DNA from: Ligula intestinalis
Lineage: Eukaryota; Platyhelminthes; Cestoda; Diphyllobothriidea; Diphyllobothriidae
Assembly: GCA_036362985.1 (NCBI GenBank)
Contig: JAYGXS010000002.1
Span: 10,575,598 to 10,639,597 of the forward strand
Direction: 5' to 3'
DNA: 64,000 nucleotides
Under the pieces are notes generated by a model. It was given only the letters and a program-made list of their open reading frames with translations, ran no database searches and was not told the origin of the DNA. The translations under genes and the position numbers were made by a program. Positions 1 to 11,100 of this stretch are shown here, in pieces (positions within the stretch are counted from its first letter, which is position 1; every line of letters begins with the position of its first letter).

Positions 1-193
1 GAGGTTCTTTCCTGCGGAAGAAAAGGATACAGCCGGTTGATGTTAATGATTAAATTGCTGTATTTAGGACTAAGTGTGCCATGGCTATGCACCAAACTAT
101 TCCTCTTCATGGTAAAATATCCTAAAAGATTATCTGAAGTATCCATAAACGAATATTGTTCGCATAATTAGAGAACCACATGTCCTCAAAAAG

Positions 194-207
194 GAAACCG
201 GGAACTT
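194..207. repeat. Left copy of 14-bp direct repeat flanking the Penelope-like element
   Basis: The 14-mer GAAACCGGGAACTT occurs here and again at 3069-3082 in the same orientation, just outside the inverted arms of the composite Penelope-like element. The arms themselves are inverted, so a direct repeat at this place is best read as a target-site duplication. It overlaps the outer end of the left arm by two bases, and the right copy is separated from the right arm by 27 bp. Confidence 0.6.
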
Positions 208-482
208 TAAATATGGCAATAGCAGCAAAATGATTTATTGGATCCATATCATTTCGAGAGAGCTCGTCAGTTGCCGCCTCTCATTACTTAACGTGAATCA
301 CAAAAGAGAAGATACACAATGAATTCGTACAGAAAAATCGATATCAACACAAGGTCATAAGGAGTGGCCAAGTGGCTAATCAATAACATGAGAAGTTCAA
401 AAGCTATGGTCAGCAAAAATAACAGGGAAAAAACACCTGAAGTAACAACTTAGGAGAAAACTGTATAAACAGGGAGCCAATG

Positions 483-972
483 TTACCAAGGCAAAGTTAG
501 GTTCACTACATGCTCCAACTGTTTACATAGGTCGGGTTTGACCCGCCGTATGTAGGCTGCCTCCAGGTAGCGTAAAGTGCGATTTGTTCGTGCTCGAACA
601 AGTACTCGGAAGGACGTTTGGGGGTCAACAGAATGGCCCGAGTCTAACAGATGTTCAGTAATTGAGGATCGGGGAATTCTGTTTTCCTGTTTCATTAGCC
701 AGCTAGGTAAATGTTCCTTAGCTCTGGTGGCCAATTGCCTCTGCGTTCGCCCTATGTACTTGCATCCGCAAGTACATGTAAATTCATGAATGCAGTTTGA
801 AGTGGCGTGCATCGGCATGGCATCCTTCGCATGAGGAACTGGTAAAGGCTTTGTCAGATTGCATATAATCAGATCAGCAGCATAGTACGTCCTTTCAATG
901 GCATTACGAAGGCGTCTTTTGATGGTGTTTAGTATGTTGTCGCCCTTAAATGGTAAGGAAATGAAGACGGGC
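483..972 (-). pseudogene. Penelope-like GIY-YIG endonuclease domain (left arm)
   Basis: C-terminal nuclease of the element, which nicks target DNA. The Cys-rich lead CTCGCKYIGRTQRQL and the following EHLPSW are typical of the YIG half of the domain with its conserved Arg; a stop ends it at 483. The frame is open upstream from the A7 run (about 972), although the first Met is at 818. The same 111-residue Met-initiated protein is encoded by the right arm. It is separated from the RT frame by the one-base slip in the A7 run, which both arms share. Confidence 0.8.
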
Positions 973-2097
973 TTTTTTTGGTGCTAATTGTTGCGTCAAT
1001 TTAGGTCTGAGAGGTTTATTGTATTTGTCTATAAATTGACTTGGATATCCTCGCTTCATAAGTGTGCGTTTAAGGTTGGTTAATTCATTATCCAATGTAT
1101 CCGTAGAACAGATCATTCTGGTCCTCTGGAAAAGAGTATATACCAAGTTACGTTTCCATTGAATGGGAACAAAACTCAGATAATGTAAATACTGTCCTTT
1201 CCAGGTGTTTTTATGGAAGACCGTCCGTGTAATGGAACCATCTTTCTGTCTGGATAAGTTAACGTCGAGAAAGGAAAGATGGTTATCTTGTTCCTGTTCC
1301 ATGGTAAATTTTATCTTAGGATGCAGACTGTTCATTGTAGACAATAATCCTTCGGCTTCCCTTGGATTGTTCACAATCGCAAATATATCATCTACATATC
1401 GTCTGTATAGTGTGTTTTTGTTCAATTTGGCCGATACTTTGTCTTCTAAATGGCCCATAAATATGTCAGCAAAGGTAGGTCCTAGTGGGCTTCCCATCGC
1501 GACTCCGTCAATTTGTCAGTATCATTGTCCATTGAATAGAAATTGGACATTCTTTGTGCATAATTGTAGTAAGTTTCGTAATATTTCAGGGGCCAGACGG
1601 GTATCCGAAGAATAAGTGCAAATGATATCAATAGTTTCTTCCAAGGGAACGTTGGTAAATAATGACTCAACGTCCAAGGATATCATGTGTTTGTCGGAAA
1701 TATTTTGGTGTCTTATTTCGTCCACAAAATGGAAACTATCTTTTAATGTGTAAGAAGAAAACCTTTTGCGAATTGGTTCTATTTCCTTCACAAGCCATTG
1801 TGCTAGTCTATGAAATGGTGAGTTTGACATGGATAGAATTGGCCGTAAAGGAATATCCTTTTTATGTGTTTTTGGTAAAACATATAGTCGTGGTATATAT
1901 GAACCCCTGGGTTTTAGGGACAGAGCTGTTTTGGAATCCATTAGATTATTATCCAACAGAAGCTTGATCATTTTCCAGGCAGAGGCTTCCAATGCCTTGG
2001 TTTCATCTTTACCTTTTGCTTCTAGACGAAATTTACTGGAATCTTTTAAAATGGCTTCCATTTTCTTAACGTAATCATTGCGATTGAGGATAACCAC
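946..2097 (-). pseudogene. Penelope-like reverse transcriptase, N-terminally truncated, two nonsense codons
   Basis: RT that would copy the element RNA into DNA at a nick. In order from 2097: motif LDVESLFTNVP (region A), then after the stops AMGSPLGPTFADIF (region B), and YRRYVDDIF with the catalytic Asp pair near 1388-1399. Two stops (both TGA, 1522-1524 and 1516-1518) interrupt one continuous frame between LFNGQ and QIDGVAMGSP. This stretch is highly conserved in the family, so both look like point mutations; CGA to TGA at CpG is possible. The frame ends at 946 just after an A7/T7 run. The next domain resumes in another frame, so a one-base slip separates RT from the nuclease. The N-terminus is lost at the junction with the inverted copy. 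Not expected to be functional. Confidence 0.85.
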
Positions 2098-2101
2098 ACC
2101 A

Positions 2102-2301
2102 TGGTATATACTCTTTTCCAGAGGACCAGAATGATCTGTTCTACGGATACATTGGATAATGAATTAACCAACCTTAAACGCACACTTATGAAGCGAGGAT
2201 ATCCAAGTCAATTTATAGACAAATACAATAAACCTCTCAGACCTAAATTGACGCAACAATTAGCACCAAAAAAAGCCCGTCTTCATTTCCTTACCATTTA
2301 A
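2102..2301 (+). pseudogene. Penelope-like RT C-terminal fragment (right arm)
   Basis: Plus-strand copy of the last 66 residues of the RT frame, identical in protein to the minus-strand copy, starting exactly at the inversion junction. It contains no RT catalytic motif. It ends at the same stop after the same A7 run as the left arm. Confidence 0.8.
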
Positions 2302-2764
2302 GGGCGACAACATACTAAACACCATCAAAAGACGCCTTCGTAATGCCATTGAAAGGACGTACTATGCTGCTGATCTGATTATATGCAATCTGACAAAGCC
2401 TTTACCAGTTCCTCATGCGAAGGATGCCATGCCGATGCACGCCACTTCAAACTGCATTCATGAATTTACATGTACTTGCGGATGCAAGTACATAGGGCGA
2501 ACGCAGAGGCAATTGGCCACCAGAGCTAAGGAACATTTACCTAGCTGGCTAATGAAACAGGAAAACAGAATTCCCCGATCCTCAATTACTGAACATCTGT
2601 TAGACTCGGGCCATTCTGTTGACCCCCAAACGTCCTTCCGAGTACTTGTTCGAGCACGAACAAATCGCACTTTACGCTACCTGGAGGCAGCCTACATACG
2701 GCGGGTCAAACCCGACCTATGTAAACAGTTGGAGCATGTAGTGAACCTAACTTTGCCTTGGTAA
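2276..2764 (+). pseudogene. Penelope-like GIY-YIG domain (right arm)
   Basis: Plus-strand copy of the nuclease frame, 111 residues from the Met at 2429 and open further upstream to the A7 run. CKYIGRTQRQLATR is intact, as in the left arm. Without an RT in this copy it cannot move by itself. Confidence 0.8.
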
Positions 2765-3068
2765 CATTGGCTCCCTGTTTATACAGTTTTCTCCTAAGTT
2801 GTTACTTCAGGTGTTTTTTCCCTGTTATTTTTGCTGACCATAGCTTTTGAACTTCTCATGTTATTGATTAGCCACTTGGCCACTCCTTATGACCTTGTGT
2901 TGATATCGATTTTTCTGTACGAATTCATTGTGTATCTTCTCTTTTGTGATTCACGTTAAGTGATGAGAGGCGGCGACTGACGAGCTCTCTCGAAATGATA
3001 TGGATCCAATAAATCATTTTGCTGCTATTGTCATATTTAAATTTGCACCAGGGAAACGTTGCTTTAAA

Positions 3069-3082
3069 GAAACCGGGAACTT
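3069..3082. repeat. Right copy of 14-bp direct repeat
   Basis: Same 14-mer as at 194-207. Between the end of the right arm (3041) and this copy are 27 bp with no counterpart at the left end; they may be extra 3' sequence of the inserted copy. Confidence 0.6.
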
Positions 3083-4970
3083 CAACTTGTCCTTACGGAT
3101 AATTGGAAAAAAGTTATCCATAGAAGGCTTTTATGCTTTTTCTGTGATTCGGCCATCATGGTCACGGTAATTCCTTCTACCTAACGATTGTCAATTATTA
3201 TCCTGCAACTTGCATTTTGCTGGGGTATTTTTCAATATCCCGAAATGATTTGCTCGAACGCCTTGCTACGGAAGGCCGCTTCTAGACATGAACTAAAAAC
3301 ATGAAACTGGCTGGTAGACTCTTCAACACTTGAAGCAGAGTATTATAATTTACTGTTAATTCGGTAGGTCTGAAATAGTATTCCTGGTTTTTCATCATGG
3401 CCGTGTGAGCGAGGGACCTTAAACAGACTTTGGGTCGCGGAGCCGCAAACCTGGCGACTGCACATTCCTCTTCGAATAGAAACAAATTACGGTAGTACGA
3501 TAGATCGTACCTACTACCCTGTGAATAGGTTTCTGGATTCCTTTTCGAGAAAAATTAAGAAGGATATGTGGGAACTCCCAGTGTAGAAGTAATTTTCAAT
3601 GAAGCTAGTACGTTTGATGATCCTTTTATAAGCAAGGACACATTTTATGCGTAAGACTTTTACCGATTTCATGTTTAAATTAATTTCTAAGCAAGTCCAC
3701 CTAAATCAACTGCATTTGGCGCCATCCAATCAGGTATACCTGTTGGTTGGCTATCTACCTCCTTAACCATGCGCCGTTTGAACCTAAGAAACAATCTAAA
3801 TAGGATATTACTTCGAATTAAAATTTTATGCGACCTTCAAACATGCAAAATGTTGTTAACATATACAAACTTAGTCACGAATTGTTCAGTCTTCGTCAGA
3901 AACATGTAAACTCTAGGTGTCTATTGTGAACGCCTACTTATTTAAGAGCCGATCTTCTATTTAAGGGTAAGTCTCAAACGTGACCCTAACCGCCAACTGC
4001 TAAAAATACTTTCTCAGGACAAATATACACTCAAAAGCATTGTAGATCTGTATTTTAAAAATTTTCACAATCACTTCTTAATATCCAAAGTGGACAGCAA
4101 ACGAGTAATTTGCCTACTGAGGTATCAACGAGTTTTTAGAACTCTCTGGCCTATGTATTCGGCGGTATAACTCAATGATTTCGGAAATTTCTGAACCTTA
4201 TCGCAAATAGTATGCCTCTGGCTTTTTTCATCATACATATTTTACTTTTTGACAGAAAGTCAAATGCGGACCTATGACGTAAGGATAGCTATTTAATTAA
4301 TAAGACCTACCTAGGTAGTAAATAATGCAAACTTGGCTTTACCCGCGATAAGCGCGCGAGCAGTTTTAGCGTGAACCAGTTGACTAATTGCCGAACTGCG
4401 TTTTACACTAATCCTTGGAGGAAATTCCCCCCACGTTTAACCCAAAATGGATTTTGGGTCATTGGTGAGGAATAATATAGTTGTAAGTTGTTGTAATTTT
4501 GTACAAAAAGCAATTTGCTTTCTCCAAGAGGACCATTTCAGTGTTTTTGAGCCTCGTTTGCGCAGTCTCCGAAATTGGTTTGCTGAAATATTTAAGCTGG
4601 GCTAGCATCTCGTAAGACTATTATAAGTTTTTCAGTTTGATCAAGCTAGCTTTTACAATCTGAATTTTTATTTGTCTCTGAATGCGTGACTTTGTGAAAA
4701 TGATAGACTCACGGTTCTAATAATAAGAATCCGACGAACCATTTGTTACGTAAAAATAAGTTTTTTAATCACCGCCGGAATAGCTTGCTGGTTTAACTGA
4801 GAGGTCCACATGCATCCTTTCAAACTTACCAATTCGAATAAAAAACGCACGGTTTCTCTGAATGAATTCGGTGTAGTTTAAAACTGAGAAGTCGGAAGTT
4901 GTGTTAAAAGTGTCCTTATACTGCGCAAAAGTCTCCCCACCTCAGTGATGAGAAAGATTAGAAGACTTAC
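3083..4970. other. AT-rich sequence 3' of the last recognised ZC2HC1 exon
   Basis: No gene recognised. The donor at 4970 shows that the host gene continues in this direction (minus strand), so its last exon or exons may lie here or beyond base 1. I searched by eye for the C-terminal zinc ribbon known from vertebrate ZC2HC1 proteins and did not find it. Confidence 0.5.
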
Positions 4971-5102
4971 CACGTGGGGGACTGGTCAAGTAGGAACCCC
5001 GAGACGGTGGACTGCGAACTCCAGTAGCGGTTGTACCAGGAGATGCGCTCCCTCTGGTTTGCGGTGATGTTCCTCTGAGTGCATTCAGAGGTCTGCGGGA
5101 TC
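4971..5102 (-). CDS. ZC2HC1 exon 6 (Ser/Arg/Pro-rich)
   Basis: 132 bp, acceptor CGTAATAG after a T-rich tract, donor GTG/GTAAGT. The phase-1 join gives GSRRPLNALRGTSPQTRGSA and then Ser/Pro/Arg-rich sequence ending SPPR. One base remains for a further exon to the left. The region is expected to be disordered. Another frame is also open, so the assignment rests on phase. Confidence 0.6.
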
Positions 5103-8100
5103 CTATTACGATTAGAAACAAACTGAAGATGCAAATGAAGATGCCTTCTATTAAGCCACTTTGTGACGCGTAAACGTTGAAATAAAGGGGAGATTGAAGA
5201 TTGGTAGGACTGTCTTTAGAGGTCCTTTTTGTCTTTGACTTATAACAGCAACCTACTTTTACATTAACAGCAACCCCACTTTCCCCTTTTTGTTTAATTC
5301 CGCCAATGTAGGGCTGAACTTTCCTCAACTGATACCAGTAGCCTAAGCAACAGGAGTTTATGTTGATTGATTCTATTCAATTTAGTACATGGAAACAAAT
5401 ATAAGTTCCTTTGATTTATTATATTTTGATCATTTTCACCACAATATTCATTTCAATGAGAGCTATGAGACTTCTTACGCAAAACGTGCTTGCCCTTAAA
5501 TAGGATGTGCACAGCACGCAGATTGTAAACGTTGAATTTAGGTGTAGCAGTCGATAGGTTGCAAACTTATTCAATCTATACACTTTTTAAACCTAAAGGT
5601 ATCTTTCCTTTGAGTAGCAACTTCAAAGAAGGCACACTTTACTTCCAAAGGAATACGAGAAAGGAATTTTCATGCGTGTTTTCCATAAAAATATATTTGA
5701 ATTAACAAAGGCAGTCAACATTAATGATAAAAATGCATACTACTTGAGTAGCCAATTTTTACAGTACATATTTTTTGTTAGCGGTCAGAAAAAAGCTCTT
5801 TAAAAAGGCAGCATCCCATCTTGACTGAAATGACCCGATAATATGCTACGTGATAAGCAGTACTACAACCTTACTCAATGCGATTAGTGAGTGATTATCA
5901 ATCTTTTACATGTGTCGGCATGTTGCAGGAATTCTGAGCCGTAGTGTACAAGCTAAAATAAGATATTGAGCAAGAATTGCGCCTTCGAGACCTTTTTCAT
6001 TTGCAAATCGCGCCTCATTTTCATGGATAATAAATGAAGTTGCGCACGAAAATGTCCAAGCTGAGCCCCCGCTTTGAATTCCTCACGCAATGGGTAGTAG
6101 GACAGCGAAATGATCTCCGTCAATCAGTCAAGGGGGAACGTCCTTACAGCTCTCCGAGCAAAACTTGGACAATCATATGTGTCCCTTGTTTTGTCTCGAT
6201 AATCTGAGCCCGAATTAAATTTAGCGTCAACTCCAGGCAGGGCTTTGTTTCAAAAACAATCCTACCTACATTTTGTAAATAACATTCCAAAAGTAGCTAT
6301 TTTTAATGCGTGTACAGATGTATATATATTATCGACGTGGAAACTATAGGGTTTTCAAAGTCATTGTCTATTACCTTCACAAATAAATTAAAGGTACAAA
6401 CAGAGACACCCACCAAGGGCTTATTTCCGCTGCACCTAAACAAATGCGGCTTAGCAGTGTTAGCTGACGCGACTGGGGTAGGAGGTCTGGCTTATTCTCA
6501 TAGACTGAAGCAACATTTAGTTGACCCGCCGAATGCTGCGAGTTTTTTCCCAATTGGGTCAACTAAATTAACCAAATCTGCCAAACCTGCTTAATAATTA
6601 AGTCAGCCCAGTAGTCCCTCTGGTGGATTCTAGATGATTGCATAGGAAATCCTGCTTTGGCAGTCAATTTGCTGTCCCGTATTGGTGGATTCCATACGAG
6701 TGGCAAAGTTGGGCGGATAATATCAATTCAAGTGTGATTAAACTCACGGTGTGAAGCGTAGCATTCATAGCTGAAGTAGATAGAGTTTTGGCGGGTTCGA
6801 ATCCCGCCGAATGCCGTGAGTGTTTTCACAAGTGGGTGAACTATATTAACCAAATCTGCCGAACCTCCTTGAGGCATCATTGTTTCTATGCGACCTACGA
6901 GGAAACTGACGGATCGGTCTGGAAGAACCACCGTGGCATGGACCTCTATGACAATTCTATAAAGGCATACATAGACGCCGCGCTCTCGAATATGAGGTAA
7001 CAATAAATGGTTTACGCAGACCTTGATGGCAATGGGGATATATTGGTCAATACTCTTCCTCTTTACGAGCAGCGGAATACCTATATTCACGTCTGCTTTG
7101 ATGATTGTGCTTTCGCTTTTAATCATGCCCAGCTGTGGTCATTTATGATGTGGGATATTATGCCACCGAAATCCCTCCATTTTGTGTAAACGTAGTGTTG
7201 CAGAAAAACGGCCCTGATTTGTGCCAGTAGCCAAGAGAATAGCAATTTAATGTCCCCTCAGCCCGTCGGGCGTGCGTTGCCTCACAAAACCTGTTCGATA
7301 TAGGGGACGAACACACGCGAACTGGTCACTCTGTTAACAGCAGATCATGATCCACGCTTCACAGACCTTAAATACGGGGAAATGCATTGCAGAAACAACG
7401 TTTGCGTTGCCTTTTATAGGTGCAAAGATAGCCAAACTTAACAGTACAGTAAGTTTTATTGATTTTGAAATGGCAGCAGTTATTTATCGCTTTTAGAGAG
7501 GCCTTCAGTTTTGTAAACGGCTCCTGCTTTTTATATCAAACTTTCAAAGAGGTGAATTTTAATAGCTGCCGGACCGCATGGTATCTTACCATTTTCCCTG
7601 GCATCCTGTTCTTCTCAGTTAGTGACGAGTTAAAAAACGTCCTATTAATGTGTCCTTTTGTGGTGTACAATATGTCCGACGCTTTGCGCATCGTATAAAA
7701 GGCTTCCATACCTAGAATTTCACTGATCTTGTTACTAATGTTCTCCAGCTAGTTGAAGCTTCTGCGGACTTCCGAAGCTCTTTGTACCAGTCACCTTATA
7801 TACCATTAGACCATTTTGGCAAAATTGTCTTGTTAGACCCCCTGAATATCTATTCCCTTGCCCAGCTAATTATTGGCTCGTGAGTGTGAATGAATACTTA
7901 ATTGTGGTGGAAGAGATCAAAAAATATTAAAATTAAAGAAACTTACGTTTGTTCTAATGCACTAAATAGGATAAAATTCATCAACATAATCTCCTGTTGC
8001 TTAGGAAAATGATGCTAATTGAGGGAAATACAACCCTATATTGGCGGAATTTAACGAAAAGGGAAAAAACGACCTTATATTGATGGAATTTAACCGAAAA

Positions 8101-11100
8101 AAAAGAAAATCGGGTCGCTGAAAATGTAATGGATTGCTGTCATAAGTCAAAGGCAAAAAGGACGTCTAAAGACAGTTCTGCCACCACTTTATTCCGGTTG
8201 CTCGGACCCCTCACAATTGGCATAAAAAGCCAGTCGTAGCGCCTTTGGTGGCGTCAATGTTCCGGTTTACTCTGTTCCGACAAGGGGTGCTCTGTTTATG
8301 CCAGTGCATTTCCTGAATACTCCTTGGCCCTAGAAGAAGGACAGTGCAGTGCCGGATTCTCTTTGACAAAACGTCGTAGTGCGGCTCTTCTGGCTTGATT
8401 GTCTTTCAGCTTAAATGCACCCTTTCCGTCGAAACTCAGAACGTTCATTCGGGCAAACAGAAATCTACTCGTCTACCTACTAACTTTTCGTCTTGTCCGC
8501 CCTGAAGTGTTCCGAATCCGAAAATTGAAACACTCTAAATCCAAACACTTAAATGCTAGAAATGCTATAAATATATACTAATAGTAATTTTTAAGTAGTA
8601 TTATTATTATTATTTAACCAAATGCGTTTAGATATTACCTAGCTCCGACGTCTCTGCTCACTATGTGAACTGCGCTGATCGCATCAGAGGTCGCATCTAC
8701 CGCACCTATGGTCCAAGGCTACGCGGCCTTGTCACACCCTTTCTCGTATCGACCGACTGCTGACGACGTGGCGGTTTCCTCGGCTCTTGGCACAGCAAAG
8801 GCTTATCGTGGTCGCAGCTCCGGTTCTTCAGGACGTTCTCGTGACTCCGAGGTCTCCTCCTCGTATGGTCCTTCGGATGTAGATATTACTTGTCATGGAC
8901 GCCATGGCTGCCGCCAACATTCACAGAAGATTCATGCCCCTATCATTCACATAATTCCCCCACGAGCGACAGTTTTTTCTCCTTAAAACTACAAATGACA
9001 TTCCATTTTGAATTATGAGTCAGCCTTAGCAGTTTTTTCACTGTTTGCTCTTCTTCCTCAGTTACACTGCTGGCTCGTGTAAACTGAGTGTGAGTTTATT
9101 ACTTGAAACAAGCGAGTAGTAGTCTGAATTGTGTCAACGACTTCTTTTGAATGTTCAGCTATGCCGAGCATTTCTTAAATCCTCTGTACCAAGAGGGAGG
9201 TCAAAGGCGTTTGCCTATATTTCCGTTAATAAATTTTCCTTGACTTGACTTGACTTTGATTAACATGTATGCTCTGATATATCCCAGTGACTGCCTACAT
9301 GCGTTAGATAAGCTAACGGCATGATTTTTAAACACCCTATTAAGAAGTGACCGATCTTCAGTTTCCGAAGAAAGATTTTGACCATGTTTTTGAGAAATGA
9401 TCTTCTGTTTACTTTCATGTTCCAGTAATTGCATCTTTTTATCCTAAACGTCTTCCTGAAACTCGCTTGTTTGCTTCTATCAGCGATTAAATAATATTTC
9501 ATAATGGTTGTGCAATTTTCTGATCACAAAAAAGAAGCTAAAAGGGTTGTTTTTAGAAGTGGCTGACGGTGTGGAGATTTTATTGTTTACTTGTTTGCTG
9601 CTTTTGAATTCAATCTCATATCCACCATAAGAGGCTAGCGGGTAAGGCTAGCGTAGGTAAGAGAAGTGCATTACTTATCGAATTTGGTTGCTATGTAATT
9701 TTACATGCATAAAAAAAGCATTATAAGCTTTCATATTAGTCGTAAATGCTCGTTGTTGTCACAACGATTGCTTCATGTCCACATATGGGCCGCTAATTGT
9801 TGAGATATTATCACAGGTGTTTGGTGCTATTAGCAATCTGGCCAGCCTATATTGACGCAGAAAGTAGTGTTCGTCTGCGCAACCCCCTATCCGAGTGGCC
9901 AATTACTTCAGCTGAACAAAGCCTGTGAGATGAACGTGGAGTTGAAAGATTACTGCACATGCTGACGCTTAAGCAATCATCGCAACAGACGCCACCGTCG
10001 TGGCTGAGCGTGAAGCTGCTCATCTTGATAATGATGTGGCTGAATGGTCATCGCGCCCCATATATCCTCCCTCCCTCTCTTTTGCATCCGCTACAAAAAA
10101 GTCAACTGACTAAAGTTATTGTTTCAGGGGTCAAAGTGTCTTCGTCGCAAATGCAGTTGCAGGAGCCAACAAACTGCACCTGATCTGACACTAGTGCTCG
10201 GAAGGCGATCCAGAAACAGTATTTTAGTAACCATAACAGCCGTCTTCTCCTGAAAATTCGTTAATGTTTTTCATCGCCGAGTCATGACTACCAGTATTTG
10301 TTGCATTCTAAGGTTAGTCTCTCGAGTTCTTCATAAATACTGGTACAAGAGACCGAAAAGTTCATATCGAAAATTCCTGCTCAGAAAAACTCGATTACTT
10401 AAATTTAGTAGAGTACATCTGTCCTAACGATGTAATGGGCATTATTGGGATTTAATCAGTTCCCAGAGATGGGACCCGAAGGATATGAGAATTGTCAAAA
10501 TTTACACAAGCAGAACAGCCGATTGCCTATCTCATGCAGTGTTTTTCTCATTAGAAAAAATTGTTTAAGTGTTGACAATCATACAAGAACAAGATAGGTC
10601 ACTCCTGTCAGGATGCGGACTTTTTAACGAGCTCTTCTCTAAAGGCCTACAAAAAATATTTCTGTAAAAAATGGATACTTGATCAGTATTGGTTTTCTCA
10701 TCAATTTTTATGCCCTACAACTTCGAATATTTTTTATTCAAAAAGCTGCAAACAAATACTCTTTATTGGACTTGTTTGTTATTAGATTATGACTTCTCCT
10801 AACTTTATACCTGAAGAAAGGGAATCTTTCAGTTTTAAAGAAGTTTTTAATCATGGGACCGTGAAATAAGTATGCATAATACATCGTATACTTCAATTTA
10901 TTAATGTTGCATATAGGCTATGCAACATAAGCCACATCCGTTGAAAACTTTTGAGAACTATGTGACCTCTTCCGCGTTCCATAGAGCAAATTTACTTCGC
11001 CTTGACGGAAAGTTCACATCATATAGTTTGAAAACCTTGAATGTAACGGCCGATAGTGATCAAAATTATCCAAAAATGTAAAACCTCTTTAAAACAGAGA

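Larger units (their letters stand above)
206..3041 (-). mobile_element. Composite Penelope-like element with head-to-head inverted arms
   Basis: A Penelope-like retroelement lies on the minus strand (RT then GIY-YIG, 2097 down to 483). It is joined at 2102 to a second, 5'-truncated copy on the plus strand. The segments 206-1145 and 2102-3041 are reverse complements (paired positions add to 3247), with identical coded protein where I compared them and only a few base differences near the ends. The single-copy centre (1146-2101) carries the N-terminal part of the RT. Partial copies in inverted orientation are a known habit of Penelope-like elements. The near identity of the arms points to a recent insertion, inside or just beyond the 3' part of the ZC2HC1-like gene. 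Confidence 0.85.

Noticed and set aside
483..1615. Plus-strand ORFs opposite the Penelope-like element (577-789, 1205-1615)
   Set aside because: Antisense shadows of the RT and nuclease frames.
6795..6830. tRNA gene
   Set aside because: The T arm is perfect, but no D arm, anticodon arm or acceptor stem can be built around it.
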